Below are positions 24,035 through 35,994 of a stretch of DNA of 64,000 nucleotides, piece by piece. Positions within the stretch are counted from its first letter, which is position 1. Each line of letters opens with the position of its first letter. Origin of the DNA: Macrobrachium rosenbergii (lineage: Eukaryota > Arthropoda > Malacostraca > Decapoda > Palaemonidae); the NCBI RefSeq assembly GCF_040412425.1, contig NC_089743.1, forward strand, positions 82,102,471 through 82,166,470, given 5' to 3'. Under the pieces are notes generated by a model, which saw only the letters and a program-made list of their open reading frames with translations, was not told the origin of the DNA and ran no database searches. The translations under genes and the position numbers were made by a program.

Positions 24035-24110
24035 AAATAATAATAATAATAATAATACACAATAATAATAATAATAATAATAATACAGAAATAATAATAA
24101 TAATAATAAT
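24035..24110. repeat. (TAA)n microsatellite
   Basis: TAA array broken by TACACAA and TACAGAAA. Confidence 0.93.
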
Positions 24111-24128
24111 GATGGAATCCAATCAGAG

Positions 24129-24186
24129 GTGTAGATGTAAATATATATATTTTATGAATAAAAATAAAATATATTCACATCTGCAC
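24129..24186. repeat. AT-rich imperfect hairpin
   Basis: GTGTAGATGTAAATATAT (24129-24146) pairs with ATATTCACATCTGCAC (24171-24186) with two mismatches, and further TA/AT pairing extends inward. The hairpin sits between two TAA arrays. Confidence 0.8.
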
Positions 24187-24238
24187 TATTGTGGATTTTA
24201 GTGACTCACGCTTTATGAGATTTTATGAATAATACACA

Positions 24239-24255
24239 CAATAATAATAATACAC

Positions 24256-24291
<36 letters not shown>
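24239..24291. repeat. (TAA)n microsatellite, second array
   Basis: TAA array with the same TACACAATAATAAT interruption as the one at 24035, suggesting duplication rather than independent origin. Confidence 0.93.
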
Positions 24292-24876
24292 GTGGTAGGA
24301 GGACCTTTAATGGTACGAACAGCCGAAATAATTTTAAGGTATTACTGTAACTTCTCTCCTTCCGTATATGTCAAAATGTACCTGTCACGTTGTGCTCACA
24401 AAATCAGAATTCTTCCGGCTGAGTTGCATTTCATAAAATCAAAATTTTCCTCGCTCGCTGTTTGAATATATAGTCGTCATTCACACACACATATCATCAA
24501 ATCACCCGACTTCGAGAAACTCGAGAACAGGTCCCAAGAGAAACAAACAAACAACACAAACGCATCAACTCGCCAAAATAACTTTCGAGCCTCCCACTCC
24601 TTTAAGAGCAAAGGCGGCCGTAAAACCTAAATCCTTTTCATTTAAACTATTGAAAGCTTATCTCGCCTGATTGATTGGAGACTAGAGGCGCCGCAAAAGC
24701 GTCTGATGTTGCCAAACTTAGATCGATATCAGGGGGGGTATGCGAGTCACTAAATATAATCTATACATTCCTTAAGGGTCCTTTCTTAAGATCAGGCTAC
24801 AAGGAATAGCTCATAGAATGGGATTTAATTTACGACGAGATTTTTATTCCCAAACGATTTTAAAAAAATTCGAGAA
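24292..24876. other. Unique DNA, no gene seen
   Basis: Mixed composition with no recognisable frame or repeat. Confidence 0.5.
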
Positions 24877-25030
<154 letters not shown>

Positions 25031-26934
25031 TGTTTTTTAAACATTGCCCAAAATGTATTGACATCCCCATGGCACGTAACTTACTAAGCTGGCAGACCAC
25101 AACGTCCTTATTAAAAGAAAAATAAATAAAAATAAAAAAAACAGAAAAAATAACTAAAACATGAAAGTAAACTAATAAAACAAATATTTGCATGCAAAAA
25201 TAACACAGACAGTCCGAACGGTTGTATTTAGTTCTACCTTACTGAATGGTTTCAGCAAAAATGGGCATAAGTGTGTGCTTTTTCACAAGGTAAAGTGAAT
25301 AAATAAAAAAAAAAGATATACAACAACCACATGAAACAATAAATGCACTACACAATTGTCCATCTATGTACTGTAGGCTATATACATCTAAGTTCTATTT
25401 GCAAGTTACAACCAATATGCAGATGAAATAATAAAATAAAAAATTTTAACTAATAAAAGAAGAATAAATGCATTCAGCTAATGAAAACAAAGCCTTATAA
25501 TTGTGTAGAATTATCACTGAAATAAACAAGTAGATGAAAGCTGTTCATATTTCTGGGGAATAAAACAACCTCAAATGGTCATAAGAAACGATATGAGATA
25601 AGAATAGATGATAGGACAAGGAAGCTACGATGATAACGTATACTTACGGCAATTAAGCTGAAAGAACGAATTTGACCGCAAAGACGCTTACCTGAAAAAA
25701 AATAATAACAAAGAGATGTTTTCATATCACGAGGACTGACAAACTAAAAATCTGACGCACAATATTTTATCAAATAACCCTCCCCGCATACAAAGTAACA
25801 AAACAAACCAGTTGATTAATTAGACAATTTATCACCGAAAATATGACAACTTAAAAAAATCTTTTCCGTCTATTCTAACTTTTCTATCGTACACTTGGTC
25901 TTACCCAACACAGGATTTTTTCAAAAAGCAGATTTGTAGTAAAAATAAATACATTTTAACTGTATTACAGATTCAAGATGAGTTGCAAAACTGGAACAGA
26001 ATGGGGTTATTAATCGTGTAAGTGATGCTATGCATAAATTGGCCCCATGGATGAGATAATTACACGTACTTTCTCAAAGAATTTAGAAATCTGTAACGTA
26101 AAGTGAAAAAAGTGAAAATATAAGAGGTTCAAAATAACATAAGATGGAGAGCTATCCGACAGGTAAAAGTAAAATGCATTCAGCAGGTCTCGAGGACGAA
26201 AGATAAGCAAGTGATTCCTTAAAAAATGATGACGTGAAGAACGTTTCGGAGAGAATATGGGTCACACTAACAGCGACCTCACAATTCTATGAGAATTTTT
26301 TGCTTAATTTTTTTTAACGTAACAATAGAAAATACCTTTTCAAAGACAGGCAGCTGGTACAAGAATAAAAAAGAGACGAGAAAAAGGAGGGTGGGGGTGC
26401 GGTGGGGAGCTTATCAAAAGAAGTGAAAAGAACATGAAGAAATCCTCTTAATTGAGAGAGCAGTGGTAAACTATGTTTTCAAAGTATTGTCTTGCATTCA
26501 CCATTCACTATAGTAAAGAGAGGCTAAGAACACGAAGACGACTGAAAATATTCCCCACCTCTCTCTCCTCTCCAAAAAAAAAAAAATTGAAAAGAAATAA
26601 AAAAAATTCTAATCCATGTAAGTAATCACTCCAACATCAAGGAGAGACCCATCCGGACGAGGCTAAAAACAGCTTAACAAGAAAAGGTCATTAAAAGCAC
26701 AGGTAAACACAGGTATACCCGCCACGTTGCGTAAAAGCCTTTCGCGATGATTTGCATACGAATCTCTCTCCCCGCTATCACTGTATTTATATATTTTACC
26801 GTTGCTGAGTTGACGCGATCGCTTGATGCGTTACTTGTATAGGCGCCGGCGACGATCTATTTGTATGATAATTCTATCGTCGAATCTCGGTAAAATAAGC
26901 GCCATGATGAGAGGTCTTATCAGTCGCTCCTTGT

Positions 26935-26938
<4 letters not shown>
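25031..26938. other. AT-rich unique DNA, no gene seen
   Basis: Many poly(A) and AATAAA-like strings but no open frame of note. A G-rich AGGAGGGTGGGGGTGCGGTGGGG run lies at about 26386-26407. Confidence 0.5.

Positions 26939-26989
<51 letters not shown>
26939..26989. repeat. (CT)n microsatellite
   Basis: Perfect CT array of about 50 bases. Confidence 0.95.
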
Positions 26990-26991
<2 letters not shown>

Positions 26992-27112
26992 AGCCAGAGC
27001 CCCCGACGGTACATGCCTCTTAAATTCTATCTGAAGAACTATTCTCCTTCTCTCATTCATCTCTGAAGTTTCAGAAGATGAGACAGGGAGAGATTCTGCA
27101 TTAATATGAATT

Positions 27113-27115
<3 letters not shown>

Positions 27116-27178
<63 letters not shown>
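27116..27178. repeat. (TA)n microsatellite
   Basis: Perfect TA array of about 62 bases. Confidence 0.95.
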
Positions 27179-27181
<3 letters not shown>

Positions 27182-27746
27182 GCACTTGTAAATATATACG
27201 TGTGTGCTATACTTTTCCAGCAACTTTGGACACTCATTTCCATATCCACATTTACAAAGTAAAATAAGATCTATAAATGCTTATGTAATGGATTGACTTA
27301 ATAGAAAAAGCATCAAATCACGGAACACTGCTTCAAAGTATCATAACGATCACGTGATTTGAAATATGGGGAAGACAATAAAAACCAGAGTGACGTAACT
27401 TCTCAGAGTACAGTAATAGTTTCATCACATCAAAAGCAGCCGATGTTGACGGTTGGGGTTTGTCGAAAGTCAACACTGGTTATTTTCTACCTTTGGAAAG
27501 AACACTGCTTTTGCCTTTTTTAATTCAAGTACAAGCTGGAGTTTTTGTCGATTCAACTTTCATACGTGTCGCTGCTTACCATCACATAATCGTCAGCTGT
27601 GGCGCAATTTCTTTAAAAAAAATGAAATCTCTCCGGAGCTACGCAGTAACCGATAAAATGTATGTAATATATCCCTCCCCCAAAAAGGAGTGATTTCACA
27701 TAGTAAGTCGTTCTTCCTCAAACCAACGAAGCATACCTGAAAGCAA

Positions 27747-27754
27747 TGACGTCA
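27747..27754. promoter_or_regulatory. Perfect CRE/ATF palindrome TGACGTCA
   Basis: The eight-base consensus for CREB/ATF binding. A related GTGACGTAAC lies at about 27390. No promoter or gene is visible nearby, so function is unproven and chance occurrence is possible. Confidence 0.25.
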
Positions 27755-27830
27755 TCTCTGAAAAATCCATGACTCTCAAAGCAACGACTCCACTCCATGG
27801 TTTGCTCAAGTTCGCTCGTTAAATATCCAT

Positions 27831-27833
<3 letters not shown>

Positions 27834-27877
<44 letters not shown>
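27834..27877. repeat. Poly(A) run of 44 bases
   Basis: Uninterrupted A44, the longest homopolymer in the window. It could be the 3' tail of a retroposed sequence lying to its left, but I found no convincing target-site duplication or parent sequence. Confidence 0.95.
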
Positions 27878-27879
<2 letters not shown>

Positions 27880-28142
27880 TGACAGCAACAGAATTCCCGT
27901 CTAGTAAAAGTAGTCTTACTTGTCGAAAAGGCCAAAGCCATGCAAAGAGCCTCTTTACTGTACCAACGAGATAACCTTAGCATGCCAAGGAAAGGGGGTC
28001 CTTCCTCGCTTCTCTAGACAAGCCAACATTCTCGTCTAAAATAGCATTACCTCAGCTTACTTGCACGAATAAAAGAAGGGCAATTGAGCAACGCAGTTCA
28101 AAACAGCCTGACAAGCATATTAATAATAAAGTAGATGCAATA

Positions 28143-28143
<1 letters not shown>

Positions 28144-28197
<54 letters not shown>
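28144..28197. repeat. (TTA)n microsatellite
   Basis: Perfect ATT/TTA triplet array of about 54 bases, reverse complement of the arrays at 24.0-24.3 kb. Confidence 0.95.
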
Positions 28198-28554
28198 GCT
28201 TTTGTTGCTATACTACACTTAAGAATTTTTAAGAAAAACAATTAACCAACTTTTAAAAGGACAGGAACTTCATGAACCGAAATTCCATTTGAAGTTCCTC
28301 TCTAAAAGGACAAGACGAAAGAAAATTTCTGAGACGTCATTTTTTAAATTGTTTCTGTAGAAACGCACAACTTCATCCGTCATGAAGATAAATTGCCACC
28401 TACATAGGAGTTGGGAATGGCATAAATGATGAGTAGCCTTTCTCCTGAATTACAGCTGTATTCCAGATGCCATGATCAAAACAGAGTTGGAGGTGGGGAA
28501 CCATATTCGACCATGAGGGGCAACTGACGGGAGGTCAGTGAGACTTTAAATATA
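28198..28554. other. Unique DNA, no gene seen
   Basis: No open frame or repeat that I can support. Confidence 0.5.
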
Positions 28555-28696
<142 letters not shown>

Positions 28697-28789
28697 AAGT
28701 ACAATAACTGTTAAACTGTTGCGACAATATGGCAAGAGTATGGTATGGGGAATGGTTAGAGTTTGTAGACTACAGTACAGAATGGGGAT

Positions 28790-29300
28790 AATGAAGAGAA
28801 ACTGCAGAGATTACTGAAAGAGTTTGAAAGTTTTTGCAAGAGGAGAAACCTAAGAGTAAACACAAACAAGAACAAGGTTATGAGGATAAATGGGAGTTAA
28901 TAATTTGGATGATGGCAAGATAAGAGAATATTATTACGTGAGTGAGTTTTACATGGTCTAACTCTGAAGTCATTTTACATATTTTGGAAAAAAAAACATT
29001 TGCTATGAACAAACCAGAGGCCATACACACAAGTGGAGCGTCTACGTACGTCAAGGTTAGATTGCATGAAGGGATTTCTGAACCAACTCTCCTCTATGGA
29101 AAACTGTGGGTGTTGAATGCTAATGAAAACCAGACGGTGGTAACTGTAGAGATGTGTTAACATTAACAGTCATGGTATAAGAAGAAGTGACTGGGTGATG
29201 AATGTGAAAATACACTCAACGGGTGGTAAAAGGGATAGCTCAAGTGAAATGATGTATCAGCAGACTAAGTGTGAATGTGGCAGGGAGCACTGTCCTTACT
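28790..29300 (+). pseudogene. Non-LTR retrotransposon reverse transcriptase relic (3' part)
   Basis: Plus-strand frames give EEKLQRLLKEFESFCKRRN followed by LRVNTNKNKVMRING (about 28794-28897), which corresponds to the helix just after the catalytic YADD motif of arthropod non-LTR reverse transcriptases. After a gap comes VRLHEGISEPTLLYGKLWVL (about 29062-29118), matching the conserved downstream block with LLYG and W, and then a degraded GIRRSDWVMNV block (about 29173-29204). The catalytic YADD itself is not recognisable, and stops and at least two frameshifts separate the blocks. The wording differs from the relic at 11.4-12.85 kb, so it is probably another family. Neighbouring TA and GA arrays begin at 29350. 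Confidence 0.75.
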
Positions 29301-29349
29301 TTCCTGAAGAACCACCCCTGACAAATAAAACGGCTTAATGTGAAGGATA

Positions 29350-29366
29350 TTATGTATGTATGTGTA

Positions 29367-29445
<79 letters not shown>

Positions 29446-29590
29446 AACACACACATGTATAGATACACACATATGGAAGAATACTGTATAGTGTAGTATG
29501 TGTATGTATGTATGTATGTATATGTGTGTATATATATATACCACACGAACAAACACACACATGTATATACACACACATATATACATATAT

Positions 29591-29596
<6 letters not shown>
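29350..29596. repeat. Compound (TA)n, (CA)n, TATG microsatellites
   Basis: A TA array (29372-29440) and CA/CATG steps are followed by a second block of TATG and ACAC steps. Inverted CA/TG elements could pair. Confidence 0.93.

Positions 29597-29669
<73 letters not shown>
29596..29669. repeat. (GA)n microsatellite
   Basis: GA array of about 74 bases with one AAG break near 29639. Confidence 0.95.
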
Positions 29670-29671
<2 letters not shown>

Positions 29672-29723
29672 CCTTGTTTAGTCAGTTTGGTTTTAAACAA
29701 CTTGGAATTTTATGGCTACAAGA

Positions 29724-29727
<4 letters not shown>

Positions 29728-29762
<35 letters not shown>
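29728..29762. repeat. (CT)n microsatellite
   Basis: CT array of 35 bases lying 58 bases after a GA array, so the two can pair as a hairpin on one strand. Confidence 0.95.
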
Positions 29763-29766
<4 letters not shown>

Positions 29767-29924
29767 GAGCATAAACGGGTAGAAACTGACCAACAGGTTT
29801 CTCTGCAGGGCAAAAGAATGAATAGACGGAGACACACGAGATTCTCTGAACACATCATCATCAGCCGCTGGCTTCGAAGCCGTTGCCTTGTGTATGGGAC
29901 AAGTTTCGTTGTATATATTTCTTT

Positions 29925-29928
<4 letters not shown>

Positions 29929-29985
<57 letters not shown>
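29929..29985. repeat. (GA)n microsatellite
   Basis: Perfect GA array of about 57 bases. Confidence 0.95.
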
Positions 29986-29988
<3 letters not shown>

Positions 29989-30245
29989 GCATTATGTTTT
30001 AGGAGAGAAACTTCCATTGAGTATCAATTTCCCATTTTTTAATAAATCATACTACTGAACAACAATAATTCAAATTTACCTATTAAGCAGTACTTACTGA
30101 CGAGCACTTCCTTTTCTTTCGACATTTTAAAGTTTCACCACCTATCTGTTCATTGTCCATTTCCTTACGTAACCCTCCTCTCTCTCTCTTTATATCTCTA
30201 TCCCTCCTTTCCCTATCTCCCTCTACGTGTATCTGCTCATTTGTC

Positions 30246-30248
<3 letters not shown>

Positions 30249-30308
<60 letters not shown>
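30249..30308. repeat. (CT)n microsatellite
   Basis: Perfect CT array of about 60 bases, preceded (30178-30248) by a looser pyrimidine-rich stretch. Confidence 0.95.
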
Positions 30309-30310
<2 letters not shown>

Positions 30311-30559
30311 GTGTTGGCAGCTCTTGCAAACCATAATTCAGAACAACGCTCCCAATGATGGGTCCAGGAATGTGCCCTCGGGCTACCAACATTGGGAAAA
30401 AAAAAGGGGTTCTTATTAAGTAGTCCACCTCATTTATCCCGGTCTATTTGTCTTCATTCATCTCGTCGCCTTTGTATCCGACACAGATTACAGGGTTGAA
30501 CACTTGCAACTTGCAGTTTAATAATAAGCCTTTATACCCCCACGTGTCTGGGGACTACA

Positions 30560-30715
30560 GCCTCGCCACGGTAGAGGCGACTAGCGGGTATTCTGTAGCA
30601 GGGACTAACGTTTTCAGACTTCGATGGGGACATACCCGCTCCCAGGATCGAACTCAAGTCCTCCGGTTTGTGAGAGGATGCTTTTTTTTTTTGGTACCAT
30701 CGGCTGGTAAATTAT
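30560..30715 (-). mobile_element. tRNA-derived SINE head
   Basis: On the minus strand, ACCAGCCGATGGTACC (box A-like, about 30696-30711) is followed by a poly(A) insertion and then CATCCTCTCACAAACCGGAGGACTTGAGTTCGATCC. The GAGTTCGATCC part (about 30648-30658) is box B-like. The order and sequence are those of a tRNA D arm, anticodon region and T arm. The A run between the two boxes (plus-strand T10-11 at about 30682) is an insertion that would separate the promoter boxes. Downstream minus-strand sequence to about 30560 may be the SINE body; its end is not clear. Confidence 0.6.
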
Positions 30716-33700
30716 GGTCCTATCTCATCTGTATAAGACACAATAATGTTTTTCTGATGAGGCTTCAAACGTCCTTCTGTTGATTAATAGCCCTTATTCA
30801 ATTAACTATGCTGAATAAACGTTTGCAGTCCTTCTCTAATCGCGAAAAATCATATTTCGTACATCGGCTGCAAAATTTTTTAAATGATCACAAATAAGCA
30901 TAGGTGCTGAACCCACTATCTGATGCCAAAGGACTCTGAAAATTCAACTGATAAGACATGCTTGTATGTGATCCGTTTATTGAAATGGAACGTCGCTCAT
31001 TTTTTGACAAATGAAGTAAAAAACTAAGACTTCCACTCAGCATTCAATAATGAAAAAAAACGTGCATATTAATTACTTTTCCTCCCGAATTTGCATTGTA
31101 ACTATAGTGTTATAATATTTTTTTAAGAAAAAAGTTAATTCTACGCTACCTGTTTATGTATAGGACTATAAAAACTTTAAAATTTCAATGATAATAACAA
31201 TTATAATAATAATAAGAAAAATAAAAAATCGTAACTTATATTACTACTTGTTACTCTTGTAAAGAGAAGTAATCAAGATAATCAATATCCGGAAGCAATA
31301 CACAAATGAAAATTTATACCAAAATGCCCACATATACCATTTTCAAAGAATCTGATTTATCAAGACCAAAAAAATTAAACAAAATGTATATGATAAGGAC
31401 ATCCCATATAATTTCAGGGAGCACTATTCTGATAAGGAAAGTATGTCTACCATCTACAGGGACAGAGGTGGCAAAAGTCCTATAATTTTTAATTCTGTAA
31501 ACATATGGATGGAAAGGTTTATAGCAGAATTTGAAAGTTGCAAATAGAACTACCTCCAAAGCTATTACTATGATACGGTAGTTATTGCTTTGCCAAAACG
31601 ATAATGGGCTAAAATTATCTTCACCACAAAACTGGGTAAATTAAGCGTGCTGAAGTACCGCTACAATGGTGGCATGATGTCCAGCGCCAATAAGCTTTGA
31701 TATTCTGGTGGCACTATTTCTTCAGATTAATTCTAAAAGTATTTTACAAGGAGAGCATGGGGGACCTTATCTGCAGGCGCAGCCGAGGTAATTGATCTCG
31801 TATCCATGATCTAGAGGCTTTATATTCACACAAGGACTCACATGGCGCCAATGATAGTAAGTGAAATCTTAAGTAAGACAGCTCTAATGACAGTACTTAC
31901 TGTAGACTTTGTTTACTTTTCTAGACTGTGGGGCACTTCGCTGTAGCCTGACAGAGACTGAAACCTTGAGATATTAAGTCTCCTCACACAATCTGAAGTC
32001 TCAAAACGAAAACAGCTTCTAACGTACGGCTTGTTTTTGGGTTGCCTTCTTGTTTGAAGCCACAGGCCTAATGATCTGGGTCAAATTCAAAGGAGGCGTG
32101 GCATGAGAGAAATGATTTACCTGAATAACTATCTCAGAATTTATGGGGCCGCATCATGTATAAACGTGTGGTTCAACATTAGGAATAATAAACTAGTTAT
32201 CTAAGAATCGTAAAAAGGCACATTAACTGACAAACTCGTCAGAAACGATAACAAAAGCGGGAACTGAAGCCATCTCTGTTAGAAATTAACTTGGTGTAAT
32301 TTGGGATTTCACGGGGTAACTGATTGAGAGAGAAAAAAAAAACACGAAAAGCAACCTACAAAGGAAGTTCTTCAAGGTCTAAACTTCTAATGTACAACAG
32401 GCATGCTTGTGGGATGTGATGTGACTAGCAAACTGAAGAAATACTCACTAACCCGGAGAAAGTCAGAATGCTGCACATTGACAATTGCAAGGTTGTTAAT
32501 GTCGACGTTACGGAATTTTTGTAAGGGACATCTATTTCACAAATCTGGATTTGAACCCCACTTAATGATGTACTGATGAAAACTCGATAAAAAACCATGG
32601 CTTCTAAGGGCATCACTAGAGAGACAAAAAGAGCTGGGGTTTGACATGTGAAGCAAGTTTAGGCTACATACCTCCCGGTATTTACAGTAAAAATATTTGA
32701 TCCTGAAAGGATTTCTAATCACATACAAAACAGCATTTCATATTATCTTGTTATTGACAACCTCACTGCAAGAAAAACAGAACAGGAAATACTTGAAAAC
32801 AGCAGCATTCTGAAATGGTATTCCAGAAGATTTAAAAAAGGAGGATGAATCTTTTCTTAACCAGAACGGATTCTTGAATAGCATTAATTTTTTAAACAGC
32901 ATGGCAAGACATCCTTCGCATATCTAAGCCTCTTTAAAGACCTTCCACTGTCAAACAGGTAAGCTAGGAGACGTCTCTGGGTTTGTACGAAAAGCCTCTG
33001 AAGCCGTCTACCATCTGAGTAGGGGTACACCTTTCAACCACAGGGCCTCTTTTGCTACCACAATAAAACACTATTGGTGGAGAAACACCATAAAATTACT
33101 GATGCCGCTACCTTACTCCCCTACGCACTGTTACTCAGTCGCTCCTTCACAAGAGGTGGCCATAAAAATGTAAAATGATACGTCATCATTGGTACTACCA
33201 TTGCCATCATCTTCTGAGAATATTCAGTGAGTGACCGAATACCACCGACGCCAGAAATTAATATTGGTAAATAAATCTGAAAGACAAGGAATTGCAGTAT
33301 TTTCTTGACAGCCTTTACTATAAACATTTTTTTTACCTATACAAGTTCGTTCGAAAATTGCTAGAAAACTATACAGAAATTCATGAGTAATATATGCGGA
33401 AACTGACCTACCTATGAAGAGTTATTGTTACTGTCATTACTGGTGCTACAGTTATCAAAATTACAGAAATATTTCACCGATGAAAGGACGTTATTAACAC
33501 ATTATTTCAATATGCCATCATCTTCATCAGGACTATCATTATTATTACTAACTAGAGTACCTACACTGTCAAAAATGAGTGTAATATCAAGGCGCGGTTA
33601 TCCATTACCTGAAGGTGATTAAGCTGTTACTATAGCCAAATCGTTTCATGCCTGAAACAGGCATTTTTATTATTTCCGTGAGCTGTCAATACGTAATCAA

Positions 33701-34459
33701 CCTGGTAATTTACATATTACTATACGTTTCGCAAACATGTACCAATTGCAACATTATGTTTACGGGACAACAGCAAATTTCGAGAGATTTAAAAAAAAAA
33801 AAAAAATACACGTTACATACCCACAATGTTTCTTAGAAGACTCAGGGATTCTCTTTTAATATTTTATTGAAACAACCTTCTAATAAGGAGATGCAGAAAC
33901 TGATAATTATCATTTTACAGCAAAATAATCGAAGGAAAAATTCTTTCCTAAAAGATGCCATACAATATATTTGCTTCAATACTGCCTGCTTAGGATAAAC
34001 TCTGAAAGGAAGACGTAAATAGATGCCAAAAACGTGCCCTCGTGACAGGGCCTCAAGAAAAAGCTCGGACCAAGGGAACTTCACTTTGCAAACTTATATA
34101 GAGCAAATGGTGAGAGAAGCTTGCTCCCATCCGGATGACGAGAAATCTAAGCTCTCCCGGTGCTGCAGCAATCACTCGAAATCTCATCAACTTACAGTCT
34201 CAAAAGCCATTTCTGCGCCTCTCAGCTCTTCTCTTCCTAATTTTCGCACGCAATAAATCTTCTAAATACTCAACCCATATACCAAGATTACATCTCTTTA
34301 TTTTTATCTTTTATTATGAAATCCATTTGTCCATTAACTTTTTAGCATTTACAACCTCGTAGAAAACCTTATCATTTTTCCTAACGTTGTCGCTCCTATT
34401 CAGTTCTCTACATTCAATAGTTTTCTTCTTTTCTACTCACTCTTCTTTTGATTGCTCTG
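30716..34459. other. Long unique stretch, no gene seen
   Basis: Nearly 4 kb without long microsatellites, the largest such gap in the window. Open frames at 31314, 32425, 32537, 33121, 33425, 33648, 33842, 34023 and 34135 are 62-81 codons and match nothing I recognise. A poly(A) run occurs near 33791. If the window lies inside a gene, this would be the place to search for exons with transcript data. Confidence 0.5.
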
Positions 34460-34900
34460 TCCATACTAGCGTGTACCTGTACAGGATTTCGTCTTCGTTA
34501 TGGCATCAAATAATATTTTTTTCTTCACATAACAGATTATTTCACCATAAAACACTCATTCCCTGCCCTTTTCCCACACTGACAACCCCTTCTCGAACAA
34601 TGCAGATTCTTCATATACGCTTTCCTTGATCGTAGCCCGTCCCCGTATTCGCTCTTTCACTCCTTATTACACTGTTTTAATTCTATTTTCATCCTTATTT
34701 GCTCTCCAGCTTGAGCTTCTATAAATCTCAACATTCATTTCAACCAAATAATGATCGGATAAACTTTCGGCTAATCCAATTCCAACCATTACGGTATATA
34801 CTTAAATTTACTACATTTCCATCTACTCTATTATTACAGTCTAGAAAACTCTTTTACTCAAAACTTTCTAACCTCAAGTATAATTACATACCTATGTACA
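34460..34900 (-). pseudogene. Non-LTR retrotransposon endonuclease-domain relic
   Basis: Minus-strand translation gives GLAESLSDHYLVEMNVEIY at about 34722-34778. SDHYLVE corresponds to the conserved SDH-(Y/F)-(L/P)-V motif near the C terminus of the apurinic-type endonuclease domain of non-LTR elements; the histidine and aspartate of SDH are catalytic in that family. Before it (higher coordinates) is a degraded DVSVYRNGW-like stretch. After it, to about 34620, come charged frames of the kind linking endonuclease and reverse transcriptase. Stops interrupt every frame. No reverse transcriptase part was found on the minus side, so the copy is truncated. Confidence 0.6.
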
Positions 34901-34903
34901 CGT

Positions 34904-34922
34904 GTACACACACACACACACA
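34904..34922. repeat. Short (CA)n tract
   Basis: About nine CA units. Confidence 0.9.
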
Positions 34923-35050
34923 TAAATCAAACAATGGTAAAGAACCTAGCTTTGTTTAAATGTGTCTCTCTCTCCCTGAGGACAATGACCTAACATGAAC
35001 TAGATAATGACCAAGCACTTAGCTTTGGCCGAATAACCTCCACCCAGCCC

Positions 35051-35053
<3 letters not shown>

Positions 35054-35113
<60 letters not shown>
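35054..35113. repeat. (CT)n microsatellite
   Basis: Perfect CT array of about 60 bases. Confidence 0.95.
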
Positions 35114-35116
<3 letters not shown>

Positions 35117-35282
35117 ATTAACAACAAATACGTTTTGAGTACTGGAGGACAGAAAAGGGGGAGCCCTGGCATCAAACGACGTCCATCATTAGCATTGCAA
35201 AGACCAGTTGAGTCTTATTTGGTGTGCTGCCGTAATGGGGCTTCTCGTCAACATCAGCTACGTCTTGAAGCTTCAGAAATGA

Positions 35283-35345
35283 CACATACACACACACACA
35301 CATACACACAAACTTACAGACGGTCACACAACCACACACATATAT
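35283..35345. repeat. Degenerate (CA)n tract
   Basis: CA repeats with TACA, AACT and GGTC breaks. Confidence 0.8.
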
Positions 35346-35994
35346 TACGACAAACTCAAACACAGACATAAAGACGCACACAGGCTCCTTCAGCGCAAAT
35401 AGCATGGTAATTTTCTTTCCATCATAAGACACAGTAAACTTTAATTAACATAAAAGCATTAAGGCGATAAATTCTTCTAATGTACTATAAAATACAGTGG
35501 TTTACGCTATCTGTTATTACATAAATAGCAACACATTTTTAGACGATTTTGAATCCTCTTGTAATATATATACCAGAAAATAAAAGCAAAACTAGATCAG
35601 ATGGAAGAATATGTCTTATGCACTAATAACACCACAGGCACATCATCTCCACCCGACATCTCGATTACCGAGATTAATTGTGCCACTAATGAATAAATAC
35701 ATACTTACAAAATCTTTTTCCGAACCCACGCAAAAGTATTTATTTGCGTAGTGAAGGTTTATTTTGCAATTAACAGCCGCCTGCACACACTGATGATTGC
35801 TGGCACTACCTGAATATTATTATATTTATGGTCGGTAGTTGAGTGATGAAGGTAGTTGCCGCCGTTTGTAATTTACGTACTGTTGGCAGAGGTTGACATT
35901 GATTGATGTCATTCAGTGGATGGCCAGACTACCAAGATCACAGCTTCCAGAGGAGGATTTCTGCTCTAACGGGCACCGAGAGAATATGTCAGAT
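35346..35994. other. Unique DNA, no gene seen
   Basis: No supported feature. Confidence 0.5.

Noticed and set aside
29682..30042. Open frames rich in Arg-Glu or Ser-Leu runs of 110-120 codons
   Set aside because: Produced by (GA)n and (CT)n arrays, which lack stops in several frames.
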